Source: Lachnospiraceae bacterium (lineage in GTDB: Bacteria; Bacillota; Clostridia; Lachnospirales; Lachnospiraceae). From it: 35,094 bases of DNA. The notes beneath the pieces are model-generated. The model was not told the DNA's origin and did not search any database. It worked only from the letters and a program-made list of their open reading frames with translations. Each line of letters begins with the position of its first letter. The stretch's first letter is position 1. The translations under genes were made by a program, and so were the position numbers. This document shows, one piece after another, positions 14,912 through 24,228 of this stretch. The stretch covers positions 1 through 35,094 of the forward strand of contig JALFVM010000122.1 in NCBI GenBank assembly GCA_022787145.1. The letters are read 5' to 3'.

Positions 14912-15916
14912 ATGGGATATCAATTAAGTCGAACCACCGCCGATGATATTTTCAAACAGCTGAAAAAAGATTATCGTATTTTCGCCCCCATGGTCTTTCC
15001 CGGAGAAGGATGCTATTCCGACACCGATGTGATCCGCTATGGTGAGGCAGAAACACTGCAGGACATCGAATTTGAGCGCAAATCCGATTACTCATTCAAA
15101 GAAGCTCTGTTTCCAATCAACGAAACCCTCTTCTATTTTACCGAAGAAGAAACTTCTGTTCCTGCTCTTCCAGACAAAGGAATCCTGATTTTCCTGCGAA
15201 GCTGTGACATCCACGCGCTCAAAAGACTGGACAGCATTTATCTGAACAATGGTCCGGAAGATTTCTATTACAAACGCCTGCGTGAAAAAGCAAAATTTGT
15301 GCTGATAGGCTGCAGCAGTACCTGCGCGAATGGCTTCTGCGCAAGCCTTGGAACCAACCAGACAGAGGATTACGACCTGTACCTGAAAATCAGTGATTCC
15401 ACCGTACTGGCAGACTGCAAATGCGAAGAACTGGCAAAATACTTCGCAGATGCCCCGAAGGAAGATTGTGTGTTTTCTCCTGACTATGCAGCAGAAAATC
15501 AGGAAAAAGTTACCCTTCCCAAAAAACTGTCCGTGGAAAGCTATAAAAATCCTGTCTGGGATGAGTACACGAGTCGCTGTATCGGCTGCGGCAGATGCAA
15601 CTTCGTCTGTCCGACCTGTACCTGCTTTACGATGCAGGATATCATCTACCGCGACAATGCCAACGTCGGAGAACGCCGCAGAGTCTGGGCCTCCTGCCAG
15701 GTAGACGGCTATACCGATATCGCCGGAGGAGGAAGCTTCCGCAAAAGTCAGGGAGAGCGTATGCGATTTAAAGTGATGCACAAACTGTACGATTTTGAAA
15801 AACGTTTCGGATTCCCGATGTGCGTAGGCTGCGGCAGATGTGACGCCGTCTGTCCGGAATATATTTCCTATGCAAATCTGATCAATAAACTGGCAAAGGA
15901 GGAACCATGCGAATGA
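14912..15916 (+). CDS. asrA: Anaerobic sulfite reductase subunit A (iron-sulfur)
   Basis: A 334-residue electron-transfer subunit of the dissimilatory-type anaerobic sulfite reductase that makes sulfide from sulfite with NADH. Two ferredoxin-type [4Fe-4S] motifs are visible: C223-x2-C226-x2-C229-x3-C233 (CIGCGRCNFVC) and C304-x2-C307-x2-C310-x3-C314 (CVGCGRCDAVC). The start at 14912 (MGYQLSRTTADD) has GGAG 8 nt upstream; a longer frame back to 14828 would begin inside the terminator hairpin. Its stop TGA overlaps the asrB start region. It is the first gene of asrABC, behind a probable Crp/Fnr-activated promoter. Confidence 0.95.
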   Translation: MGYQLSRTTADDIFKQLKKDYRIFAPMVFPGEGCYSDTDVIRYGEAETLQDIEFERKSDYSFKEALFPINETLFYFTEEETSVPALPDKGILIFLRSCDIHALKRLDSIYLNNGPEDFYYKRLREKAKFVLIGCSSTCANGFCASLGTNQTEDYDLYLKISDSTVLADCKCEELAKYFADAPKEDCVFSPDYAAENQEKVTLPKKLSVESYKNPVWDEYTSRCIGCGRCNFVCPTCTCFTMQDIIYRDNANVGERRRVWASCQVDGYTDIAGGGSFRKSQGERMRFKVMHKLYDFEKRFGFPMCVGCGRCDAVCPEYISYANLINKLAKEEPCE

Positions 15917-16704
15917 AGAACGAATACATCCCTTTTCCATCTGAAGTAAAAGAAATTATCCGTCACACAGACATTGAATACACATTCCGCATGAGCTACT
16001 CCGGAAACGTGCTGCCTGGACAATTTTTCGAGGTTTCTATTCCAAAATACGGAGAAGCTCCGATTTCCGTCAGCGGCATCGGTGAAGGCACCGTGGACCT
16101 GACCATCCGCAAAGTCGGCAAAGTTACCAACCAGATTTTTGAAAATTATGTCGGAAATACGCTTCTGATGCGCGGACCCTACGGCAATGGGTTTGACATC
16201 GCCAACTACAAGGGCAAAGAGGTGATTATCATTGCAGGCGGAACCGGTCTTTCCCCTGTCAAAGGCATCGTGGACTATTTCTCAAGCCATCCGTCAGAAG
16301 CTGCCAGCACAACCTTGATCGCAGGCTTCAAATCTCCAGACGATATTCTGTTTCGCCAGGACTTTGAACAGTGGAAGCAGACACTCCAGGTCATCCAGAC
16401 CGTAGACAACGCTCCGGAAGGCTATGAAGGCCCTGTCGGAATGGTCACAAAATACATTCCGGATATTCCCATCGCCAACATCGAAAACACGGCATTTATC
16501 GCTGTAGGACCTCCGATCATGATTAAATTCACGATTATGGAGATCTTAAAGAGAAATGTTCCGGAAGAAAATATCTGGATTTCCCACGAGCGAAAAATGT
16601 GCTGCGGACTTGGAAAATGCGGTCACTGCAAGATTGATTCCACCTACATCTGTCTGGACGGTCCCGTATTCAATTACGCACAGGCAAAACATCTGGTGGA
16701 TTAG
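15907..16704 (+). CDS. asrB: Anaerobic sulfite reductase subunit B (FAD/NADH, 2Fe-2S)
   Basis: A 265-residue flavoprotein of the ferredoxin-NADP reductase/PyrK type that passes NADH electrons to AsrA and AsrC. The FAD-binding barrel spans about residues 10-100 (RGPYGNGFD near its end), the NAD-binding IIAGGTGLSPVKGI lies near 110, and the C-terminal CCGLGKCGHCKIDSTYIC holds a 2Fe-2S cluster. Two starts are possible: ATG at 15907, 4 nt after AAGGAGG, or ATG at 15913, 10 nt after it, forming an ATGA overlap with the asrA stop. The second gives the more usual N-terminus MKNEYIPF. The gene is translationally coupled to asrA. Confidence 0.95.
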   Translation: MRMKNEYIPFPSEVKEIIRHTDIEYTFRMSYSGNVLPGQFFEVSIPKYGEAPISVSGIGEGTVDLTIRKVGKVTNQIFENYVGNTLLMRGPYGNGFDIANYKGKEVIIIAGGTGLSPVKGIVDYFSSHPSEAASTTLIAGFKSPDDILFRQDFEQWKQTLQVIQTVDNAPEGYEGPVGMVTKYIPDIPIANIENTAFIAVGPPIMIKFTIMEILKRNVPEENIWISHERKMCCGLGKCGHCKIDSTYICLDGPVFNYAQAKHLVD

Positions 16705-16716
16705 GAGGTGCAACAT

Positions 16717-17691
16717 ATGAGTTTGGATATTAATACAAAAAAAGCCAAAAAGAATGCGTTTCGAATCAGCAAAGAACGAGGCATCGGCGCCTCACGTATC
16801 CGTGTCCCCGGCGGATATCTGAAGGCCGAAATTCTCGGTATGGTACAGGAAATTGCAGAAAAGTACGGCAACGGAATCGTACATCTGACTACACGCCAGG
16901 GATTTGAGATTGAAGGAATTCAGTTAAAAGATATGGATGCCATCAATGAGATGCTACAGCCGATCATCGAACTGCTCGACATCAACCAGGCAGAACCCGG
17001 CACCGGATACCCGGCTTCCGGAACAAGAAACGTATCCGCCTGCATCGGAAACAATGTCTGTCCGTTTGCCAATTACAACACCGCGAATTTTGCAAAACGA
17101 ATCGAAAAAGCAATTTTCCCAAATGATCTGCATTTTAAAATTGCACTGACCGGCTGCTCCAACGACTGTGCCAAGGTTCGCATGCACGATTTCGGCATCA
17201 TCGGCATGACCATGCCGCAGTACGATCCGTCACGCTGTGTCAGCTGTCAGGCCTGCATGAAAGGATGTAAGAGTCTTTCTGTCGATGCCCTTCGCATGGA
17301 AAACTACAAAATCATCCGTGATGAGGAAAAATGCATCGGCTGCGGTGTCTGCGTCACGAAATGCCCGACCCGCGCTCTCACAAGAAGCAAACAGAAATAT
17401 TACAAGCTGACACTGATGGGACGCACCGGTAAGAAAAATCCACGTCTTGGACAGGATTTTCTAATCTGGGCAGATGAGGATAGCATTGTAAAAATCATCC
17501 TCAACACGTATCGCTATGTCAAGGAGTACATCTCACCGAATGCTCCAGGCGGCAAAGAGCACATCGGTTATATCATTGACCGCACAGGCTTTGCCGAGTA
17601 CAAAAAATGGGCATTGGAAGGCGTTGAACTTCTCCCTGAGACAATCATGAAAGACAATCTCTACTGGGGCGGCATTCATTTCGACCGTTAA
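16717..17691 (+). CDS. asrC: Anaerobic sulfite reductase subunit C (siroheme catalytic)
   Basis: A 324-residue catalytic subunit reducing sulfite to sulfide. The siroheme/[4Fe-4S] ligands are C109 and C115 (CIGNNVC), then C147 and C151 (GCSNDC). A two-cluster ferredoxin domain is inserted after them: C174/C177/C180/C184 (CVSCQACMKGC) and C206/C209/C212/C216 (CIGCGVCVTKC). The N-terminal RIRVPGGYL and LTTRQGFEIEGI segments are typical of nitrite/sulfite reductases. The start at 16717 has GGAGGTG 6 nt upstream; a GTG at 16708 lies within that ribosome site. It is the last gene of the operon. Confidence 0.96.
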   Translation: MSLDINTKKAKKNAFRISKERGIGASRIRVPGGYLKAEILGMVQEIAEKYGNGIVHLTTRQGFEIEGIQLKDMDAINEMLQPIIELLDINQAEPGTGYPASGTRNVSACIGNNVCPFANYNTANFAKRIEKAIFPNDLHFKIALTGCSNDCAKVRMHDFGIIGMTMPQYDPSRCVSCQACMKGCKSLSVDALRMENYKIIRDEEKCIGCGVCVTKCPTRALTRSKQKYYKLTLMGRTGKKNPRLGQDFLIWADEDSIVKIILNTYRYVKEYISPNAPGGKEHIGYIIDRTGFAEYKKWALEGVELLPETIMKDNLYWGGIHFDR

Positions 17692-17704
17692 AAAGCCCAT
17701 TATT

Positions 17705-17740
17705 AAGGGTGCAGCAATCACGCAGCACCCTCTTATTTTT
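17705..17740 (+). terminator. Terminator of asrABC
   Basis: GGGTGC (17707-17712) pairs with GCACCC (17725-17730), followed by a T-rich tract (TCTTATTTTT). It lies 16 bp after the asrC stop and separates it from the convergent surface-protein gene. Confidence 0.82.
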
Positions 17741-17756
17741 CTGTTTCCAGATTAAA

Positions 17757-19862
17757 TCATTTTACAATTTTTACTTTTTTTGTTTTACTCCAGCCTGAAT
17801 AAACCTTCTGTTTATTCACAATTTTATAGCTTCGAACTCTTACATAATAGTATTTTCCCTTAGACAGCCTTGTAATATATTTGGACACCACCTTACTGCC
17901 TGAATATGTTTTTGTTTTTGCATTATGGAAATTTGCAGATAAAGCATATTGCAGCTGCGTGCCGGAACATTTCTCATTTTTGTTCCATTTCACATAAATG
18001 CTCCGAGATCGCACATTTACTGCTTTTAATACTACCGGCGTCTTTAAGACCAGAATTTTTCTGGCAGAACTGTACGCACTCCATATATGATATTTTTTAC
18101 TGTATGCTTTTATCCGATATGAATAGCTTTTCCCTGGCTTTGCTGTTTTGTCTATATAAGAAAGTTTTGCAGTTGCATTCACCAAAACTTTCCATTTTCC
18201 ATCCGTCATTCTATATATTCGATAGCTGTCTGCATGCTTCATCTTATTCCAGACAAGCGTCACCCCCGAACTGACGACTGATACTTTCGATATTCCCGGG
18301 ATTCCAAATACCTGAAGTCCGCAGTTGGTACAAATTCCCGTTTGAAAGTGATGACCAACAGGCAAAAGAGTTCCAAACACTCTGTCATAATACGCCAAGG
18401 CAGAACTTTGCTCCGGTGCTTCTGCTGCTGCCACATATTCCACTTTTCCTTTTTCCTCGCAGCCTGCCTCCAGCAATATTGCTTTGCGAACTGTGCAATT
18501 TATTATTTTTTGGCTTCTACAGTTCTCATTCCCGCAATCAAAGACCGCTTTGCAGTGAAAATCCGAATCCCATGTAAATACCGGTTTTTTATAAGAATGG
18601 CCAGTCGCCGCAATTGGTGTAAAAGCCTTTGATTCATAACGAGCCCCTGCATATTCAGCAAAAACAACATGTGCTGTTTTTCCTTCTCTTTCACAGGAAG
18701 GTTCCTCCAATACAAAAGACGTAACCGTTCCAGACAAAAGCTTTCTGTCCGCACACTGGCTGCAGATCAGATAGAAAAAAGCATCCGTATATTCTTCAGA
18801 ACTCCATTGTGCAACACAATCTTCATACTCATGCAAACAGCCTCCAGCAACATAATCCGAATCTGCAACAACATAAGAAATTATATAATCAGAATTGTTG
18901 TCCACTGCATGTTCCGCAAATGGATTTCCCTTTAAAAACCAGTGATAATCACCGGTATCTCCCGCATCCCAGGTAGCATCCACATAATAGTAGACTCCCT
19001 CTATTCTTACGATATTCCATCCATGAGGCGTCGAGTAAGAAATCCCCGACACTAACCGGCAATCAATTCCCAATTCCAGAATCATCCGGTAAAACAAATT
19101 CGCATATCCCTGACATACTGCTGTACCATCGCAAAGAGCAGCATATGCCGTATATTTTAATTTATAATGATAATTTTTTAAATGCGCATAATCATACATC
19201 ACATGTGAAGTAATATAGTCATAAACTGCAAGAATTTTTTCATAATCACTTTTTCCATCCAATTCCATATGTGATAAAACTGTATCAACCTGCTGATTCA
19301 CATAAGCTTCCTGCTCGAAAGTCGTATAATACCGAAAAGAATATGTGATAACATAATAAAACTGATCCTCTTTGCTGATTCCCGTTATCTGTGCACTCCA
19401 GGATTCATACTGCCACCTTAGATAATCTCCCTCAACCGCACATCCGGTATGCGACATGGCAGTCTTTACGATTTCATTTGCAATCGTCTTCGCATACTCC
19501 TCACTTTCATCCTCACACAAGAAGGCAATCGAAAACGTATTCTCCCTGTTTACCAGATGCTGCCGCACTCTTAATGCAGCACTTTCCAATTCTGTAAAGC
19601 AGTCTGAATCAACATAAATTTCTTCCTGCGTTTTCGCATCTTCCCCCAGACACTCTTCCTCTGGCTCCTCCTCACTGTAAAGAGGATTAAATTCACGAAT
19701 CTCCATGCGACAACAAACCGTTTCCTCCGCAACCTCCTGTGGCACTTCCATATCGTCCTGAATGACTACGTCTGCCCAGATTTTCATTGGATTTTTCACA
19801 GACATCAAAAAAAACACAACGCTTGCAATCACTATAAAATTCCATTTTTCTTTCATTTTCAT
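17757..19862 (-). CDS. Secreted transglutaminase-like protein with fibronectin type III repeats
   Basis: A 701-residue exported protein. Residues 8-28 form a hydrophobic signal or anchor segment, followed by an acidic stretch to about 70. The transglutaminase-like core has a complete triad: C250 (VCQGYANLFY), H280 (PHGWNIV) and D295 (YVDATWD). A cysteine-rich region around 365-520 contains several C-x2-C pairs (for example CSQC, CTNC) and may bind metal. From about 525, two fibronectin-III-like units (GVTLVWNKMKHADSYRIYR; SIYVKWNKNEKCSGTQLQYA) end the chain. GGAGG lies 8 nt before the start. No LPXTG motif is seen. Bacterial relatives may be peptidases or peptide cyclases rather than cross-linkers. 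The substrate is unknown. Confidence 0.85.
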   Translation of the reverse strand: MKMKEKWNFIVIASVVFFLMSVKNPMKIWADVVIQDDMEVPQEVAEETVCCRMEIREFNPLYSEEEPEEECLGEDAKTQEEIYVDSDCFTELESAALRVRQHLVNRENTFSIAFLCEDESEEYAKTIANEIVKTAMSHTGCAVEGDYLRWQYESWSAQITGISKEDQFYYVITYSFRYYTTFEQEAYVNQQVDTVLSHMELDGKSDYEKILAVYDYITSHVMYDYAHLKNYHYKLKYTAYAALCDGTAVCQGYANLFYRMILELGIDCRLVSGISYSTPHGWNIVRIEGVYYYVDATWDAGDTGDYHWFLKGNPFAEHAVDNNSDYIISYVVADSDYVAGGCLHEYEDCVAQWSSEEYTDAFFYLICSQCADRKLLSGTVTSFVLEEPSCEREGKTAHVVFAEYAGARYESKAFTPIAATGHSYKKPVFTWDSDFHCKAVFDCGNENCRSQKIINCTVRKAILLEAGCEEKGKVEYVAAAEAPEQSSALAYYDRVFGTLLPVGHHFQTGICTNCGLQVFGIPGISKVSVVSSGVTLVWNKMKHADSYRIYRMTDGKWKVLVNATAKLSYIDKTAKPGKSYSYRIKAYSKKYHIWSAYSSARKILVLKTPVVLKAVNVRSRSIYVKWNKNEKCSGTQLQYALSANFHNAKTKTYSGSKVVSKYITRLSKGKYYYVRVRSYKIVNKQKVYSGWSKTKKVKIVK

Positions 19863-19952
19863 CCTGTCTTCCTCCAGAATCTGCCAATCTAGTCACTGCT
19901 TCAGTCTTATATGGATCTATTGAGAAAAATTGTTTCCGTTATATGATATACG

Positions 19953-19972
19953 ACCGGGAATTTCCTCCCGGC
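19953..19972. other. GC-rich hairpin between the Big_2 and transglutaminase genes
   Basis: CCGGG (19954-19958) pairs with CCCGG (19967-19971) around an 8-nt loop. No T run follows on the minus strand, and on the plus strand the TTTTTT begins about ten bases later, so it is a weak terminator candidate. No consensus promoter was found for the downstream transglutaminase gene; the two may be co-transcribed. Confidence 0.4.
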
Positions 19973-20012
19973 CATATTCATTTTTTGATGCTAAATAATC
20001 ACAGACAATCCT

Positions 20013-23000
20013 TTATGCAGCATCCTGAATAATCACATCAACCTCTTGTGTATCTGGCTCACTTTCAGGCGTTTCTTCAAGGATTTCCTCTTCCATCACA
20101 TTTTCTTCACCAGCATCCTCTTCCATCACATTCTCCTGTGTATTTTTCAGTGATTCTTTTTCTTTACAGGAATCTGTAATTATGTTGATAGCTGCTTCTT
20201 CGCTGAGAACTGGTGTCATTCCCGGTACTGCGAGAAGCGTATTTGCCCTGCTTCCTACATCTCCAGGATATTCCTGATAAGACATGGTATTGACCGGCGT
20301 AATCCTATTCGTTGCAGCGTCATAGTCAAATACATGCCACAAAGTACCGCCAACACCAACAGGAACATTAAACTCCTCAATCAGACGGTTCGACTCATAT
20401 ACACGAACCTTTGCACCTGATGCTGACAGCTTCGTAGATTGATTGTCATAACGGTTTGTATAATCATGAACGTAATAGCTGTACTGAAGTCCTGTATGAA
20501 GTTTTACAATCGTAGTTGTTTCCGGTCCATAGGAACTTGTATCATCCAAATCCAGATTCGCCAGCATATCCTCATAATTCTCCCAGGCAGACTTATCCGA
20601 ATAATAAACATGGAAGATATCTGTTCCATTATCGGATCTCGGACCAATCAGATGGGAATCCAGATCATACGGTGTCTCACCCCAGGTAAGAACAATCGTC
20701 AGATAAGCACCATCCATCTCCACATTTTCCGGTGTGAGACTGATTCGCTGACTGGTATATTCGCCGGAAACAATCGCAACATTCATAGCCGACTCAATGA
20801 AGTCATCTGCGGTTGCCACAAGTGTATAATTGCCCGGAAGCAGTTCAATCTCATAATCATAAGAAGCAGTTCCGCTCTCTACCACTTCGCCAGTCACATT
20901 GTTCCATCCTTTTCGCACGGTATATTGTACGCCACTTAAGCTTTCTCCGGTGATGGAATTAATAATGTCACCACTTAAATATCCAGGCTCTTCCTGATCA
21001 CGTTTCACCATCAGATAGTTCTCAATGTATGTCACACGGTCAGCAACGACTGTAATTTCTGAGCTCGTATACGTCTTATAATCAGTTGCAGATACTTTAA
21101 TCACGTAATTGCCTTTATGCAGGCCATCAATTCGATAAATTCCCTGACTGTCCGTATAAGCGACGCCAGCTTCTACACCCTCTGCATCAGAAACAACCAC
21201 GCGAGCATTTGCAATCGGTGTTCTGTTAGAAGCGTCCAAAATGCCTCCTGTAATATCTCCGGAACCGATTGTACACTCCTGTTTATATTGGAAATTTTCA
21301 AAATGAGGATTCCATTTTAAATTGCTTCCAGGCCCTTTATCGGTAAGATCCCATCTGATTGTCAGATGACATACACTTTCCAGGAACTTGCCAACCATAG
21401 TATCCGTATTCAATCCAAACGATTTATACAGAGAAATATTTGCATCCACACAAAGGATTCCCTCCGCAGCATGCCATGTGCCGCTTGCCTTCACCTGAGG
21501 TCCAACCTGGAAATCAACACCTACCAGATCAAAATGGAGAGCACAAATGTTAAATCCTATCTGTGCACCAATCTTTCCATTGCCGGAAATGCTGACCGGA
21601 TCGATAGACTGTGAGAAATCTTTGATAAATCTTCCGGCGCCATTGCTGTATCTATATCCAACGGTGGTATTTGCTGTATAGACAATCTTAATCTCTCCGC
21701 TGGCTTCATAAAACATAGAAAAAACAATTTCACCCGTCATACCAGTCGTTCCAATGTGAATCGGAACACGTCCAAGTTCTTTTACATTGCTTACCTTCTC
21801 GATTGTTCCGGATGCATGAGTAATTGTCTCAGACTTTTCAATGCCAACGCCACCTTTAATCTCTGCAGTTGCAGTTACTGACATAATAAAGTCATTGACT
21901 TTAATACCACTGAGGCCAAAATTTGCATCCAGTTTACAGGTAATATCCGGAATCGTAATCTCAACTTCAGCTCCCAGTTCTGCTCCATGCCCAAGATCCA
22001 CACCGTCTCCGATATCAAACTTCAGCTTAGCCGGAAGCGCAACGCTTCCTCCGATGGTTCCATCCAATGTATCTAACGGTTCATACGTATAACTTACTCC
22101 AGAAGCAGGCTCGACCTGATCAGCATCTGCGGCACATGCTCCTTCAAAGTCAATGGATTCAAAAACTTCTGAAATCTCCTCAGGCTGCACTGCAGTAATA
22201 ACGCAATTGCCGGCTGCATCCTTGACAACTGCTGTTGCCCGAAAAGCAAGATCGGTATCAAACTGTTTGTTTGCAGGAAGAATAAATATATTTCCAACGG
22301 AAACATTCACTCCCTTCGCATTCTTTTGAATAACGATCGTATAAGTGCCGTCTGCGTTTTGTGTCACCTGATAACCGTCGTCTTCCTTTACAGGAGTCTC
22401 TACAACACCAGGAACATATTCTACCTTAGAATCATAATTTTCATCGATGACAACTGCATCATTCTGACTATCTATCACGCGGAATGCCTGATTGACCTCG
22501 CTTCGCGATGCCGCATCTGCCGGTGCAAACATACCATCTTTCAAAGAAATAATTCCCTCTGAAACAGCAATGGCTGCGATGTCTTTGTAAGTCACCTGTT
22601 CTGCATCCGAACAACTCAAAGCCTGTTCTTCTCCGACTTCAAATCCCATCGCCTTCACCACTGTATAAGCAAGGAGTTCTCTGTCTAAGGCTTTCTCTTC
22701 TTCAAACACAGGTACATCCTGCTCATCCGCAACATCCGGAAGAAGATCCAGTGCATAAGCGGCTTCTGCTGCCGTTCCATGCACAGAGTCTTTAGAATCT
22801 GCATAATGTCTGTGGTTATCATCAATTTCATCAAGGCTGACATCATGATTCAATTTCTGAAGAAGCAGTTCTACATATTCGCCGCGGGTGTAGAAATCAT
22901 CATCTCCATCTACTACCAATGGTTTTTTCACATCTATGCGGCAGCGCAGTTTTAACTTGGCAACCGTTCCGGTGATAACTGCTGTTCCCTCTGATACTGC

Positions 23001-24125
23001 TGTTACCAGTCCTTCTGGTGAGACAGAGGCAACTTCCGGTTTATCGCTGGCCCAGGAGGCACGAATCGTTCCATCATTGACATTAAGCTGCTGTGATTCC
23101 CCTATGTAAAGAGTTTTTGCCTTTACATTGATGGATGGATTCAGAACTGTTATCTTGCAGGTATATGTTCTGGATCCAGTATCTTTCAATGTAATCGTAC
23201 AAATGCCAGCTTTTACAGCAGTAACAACGCCTTTGGAAGTTACTTTTGCAATCGCCGGATTACTGCTGGACGCAGATTTCAAAGTCACATTTTTCAATGT
23301 TAACGTAAGCGTTTTTCCTCCTACATAAAGAGACGCACTGCTTTTAGAAATACTGCCCTGTTTTACTGTAATCTTACAAGTATATTTTTTCTTTCCAAAT
23401 TTTGCTGTGATCGTAGCCGTTCCTGTTTTTACAGCAGTCACTTTCCCTTTGGAACTCACCTTTGCCACACTCGGCTTCGAGGAAGACCATGTCACTTTGG
23501 AAATTCCGTTCAGTTTCAGCTGAAGACTGTCTTTTACAATCATCACTGCTGATTTTTTATTCAGATATGGATTTTTTACTGTCACTTTACAGGAATATGT
23601 TGTTTTTCCAGCTTTCGCTTGAATCACTGCACTGCCTGCTTTTACAGCCGTTACTTTTCCCGCTGAACTTACCTTTGCAACTGACTTTTTTGTCGTTGAC
23701 CAAGTAACTTTCGTATTCTTTGAAAGTCCATTTACTTTTAAGGAAAGGGATGTTCCTCCTACATAAATGGTGGCTGTCGACTTCGACATCTCCGGTTTTT
23801 TTACAGTCACTTTACAGGAAAGTGTAACTTTTCCGACTTTTGCCTTAATTACAGCATTTCCTGCTTTTTTAGCCGTTACTTTTCCAGTGGAGCTTACCGA
23901 AGCAACGCTGGACTTTGAGGAAGACCATTTTACCTTCACAGTACTTCCTGTAACCTTCAACTGCGTTGTCTGTCCTACATAGATTGCTGCTGTCTTCTTA
24001 TTCAAAACAGGCTTTTTTGATGCTGCTGCAGCTGGAATAACGCTGGTCAGCGCAAGCACAAACACAAGAATAAAAAACAGCAATACCTTTCTCAGGTACT
24101 TTTTCATACTTTGATTTTCTTTCAT
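20013..24125 (-). CDS. Giant multidomain surface protein: five Big_2 repeats, SLH-like region, carboxypeptidase-regulatory-like and DUF2135-like domains
   Basis: A 1370-residue exported protein. Residues 1-35 are a signal peptide (KVLLFFILVFVLALTSVIPAAAA). Five Big_2-type Ig repeats of about 72 residues fill 37-405, each with an IYVG(x)T start, WSSSKxSVAxVSSxGKVTAxKAG core and (S/T)CK(V/I)TV end. A region around 415-570 (DDFYTRGEYVELLLQKL, then VSEGIISLKDGMFAPADAAS) resembles SLH domains. A long beta-rich part follows; two carboxypeptidase-regulatory-like units lie near 1035-1190 (PIANARVVVSDAEG, SLSGVQYTVRKG), and a DUF2135/YfaP-like module near 1200-1310 starts LTWGETPYDLDSHLIGP. The tail is acidic, without LPXTG. 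AAGGAGG precedes the start by 5 nt. Adhesion or S-layer association is likely; ligands are unknown. Confidence 0.88.
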   Translation of the reverse strand: MKENQSMKKYLRKVLLFFILVFVLALTSVIPAAAASKKPVLNKKTAAIYVGQTTQLKVTGSTVKVKWSSSKSSVASVSSTGKVTAKKAGNAVIKAKVGKVTLSCKVTVKKPEMSKSTATIYVGGTSLSLKVNGLSKNTKVTWSTTKKSVAKVSSAGKVTAVKAGSAVIQAKAGKTTYSCKVTVKNPYLNKKSAVMIVKDSLQLKLNGISKVTWSSSKPSVAKVSSKGKVTAVKTGTATITAKFGKKKYTCKITVKQGSISKSSASLYVGGKTLTLTLKNVTLKSASSSNPAIAKVTSKGVVTAVKAGICTITLKDTGSRTYTCKITVLNPSINVKAKTLYIGESQQLNVNDGTIRASWASDKPEVASVSPEGLVTAVSEGTAVITGTVAKLKLRCRIDVKKPLVVDGDDDFYTRGEYVELLLQKLNHDVSLDEIDDNHRHYADSKDSVHGTAAEAAYALDLLPDVADEQDVPVFEEEKALDRELLAYTVVKAMGFEVGEEQALSCSDAEQVTYKDIAAIAVSEGIISLKDGMFAPADAASRSEVNQAFRVIDSQNDAVVIDENYDSKVEYVPGVVETPVKEDDGYQVTQNADGTYTIVIQKNAKGVNVSVGNIFILPANKQFDTDLAFRATAVVKDAAGNCVITAVQPEEISEVFESIDFEGACAADADQVEPASGVSYTYEPLDTLDGTIGGSVALPAKLKFDIGDGVDLGHGAELGAEVEITIPDITCKLDANFGLSGIKVNDFIMSVTATAEIKGGVGIEKSETITHASGTIEKVSNVKELGRVPIHIGTTGMTGEIVFSMFYEASGEIKIVYTANTTVGYRYSNGAGRFIKDFSQSIDPVSISGNGKIGAQIGFNICALHFDLVGVDFQVGPQVKASGTWHAAEGILCVDANISLYKSFGLNTDTMVGKFLESVCHLTIRWDLTDKGPGSNLKWNPHFENFQYKQECTIGSGDITGGILDASNRTPIANARVVVSDAEGVEAGVAYTDSQGIYRIDGLHKGNYVIKVSATDYKTYTSSEITVVADRVTYIENYLMVKRDQEEPGYLSGDIINSITGESLSGVQYTVRKGWNNVTGEVVESGTASYDYEIELLPGNYTLVATADDFIESAMNVAIVSGEYTSQRISLTPENVEMDGAYLTIVLTWGETPYDLDSHLIGPRSDNGTDIFHVYYSDKSAWENYEDMLANLDLDDTSSYGPETTTIVKLHTGLQYSYYVHDYTNRYDNQSTKLSASGAKVRVYESNRLIEEFNVPVGVGGTLWHVFDYDAATNRITPVNTMSYQEYPGDVGSRANTLLAVPGMTPVLSEEAAINIITDSCKEKESLKNTQENVMEEDAGEENVMEEEILEETPESEPDTQEVDVIIQDAA

Positions 24126-24147
24126 AGTTACCTCCTTTTTACTTTAT

Positions 24148-24202
24148 CCATAAGAATCATCAGTCTCTGCACATCCCCTGCAAATCCTGATGATTCTTAT
24201 GG
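24148..24202 (-). other. 16-bp perfect hairpin in the leader of the Big_2 gene
   Basis: CCATAAGAATCATCAG (24148-24163) and CTGATGATTCTTATGG (24187-24202) are exact reverse complements separated by 23 nt. On the minus strand the hairpin ends about 12 nt before the AAGGAGG ribosome site of the 1370-residue gene and is not followed by a T run, so it is not a classical terminator. It could stabilise the mRNA, bind a protein or control translation. Confidence 0.7.
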
Positions 24203-24228
24203 ATTTTAAAAAAATCATCCATTCTGTA

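Noticed and set aside
15092-15940. Long open frame on the minus strand opposite asrA and the asrB start
   Set aside because: It is the mirror of the asrA reading frame; asrA has all iron-sulfur motifs and a ribosome site, and the mirror has neither.
22094-23707. Several 70-80 codon frames opposite or out of frame with the Big_2 gene
   Set aside because: They are low-complexity mirrors of the repeat-rich coding sequence, without ribosome sites.
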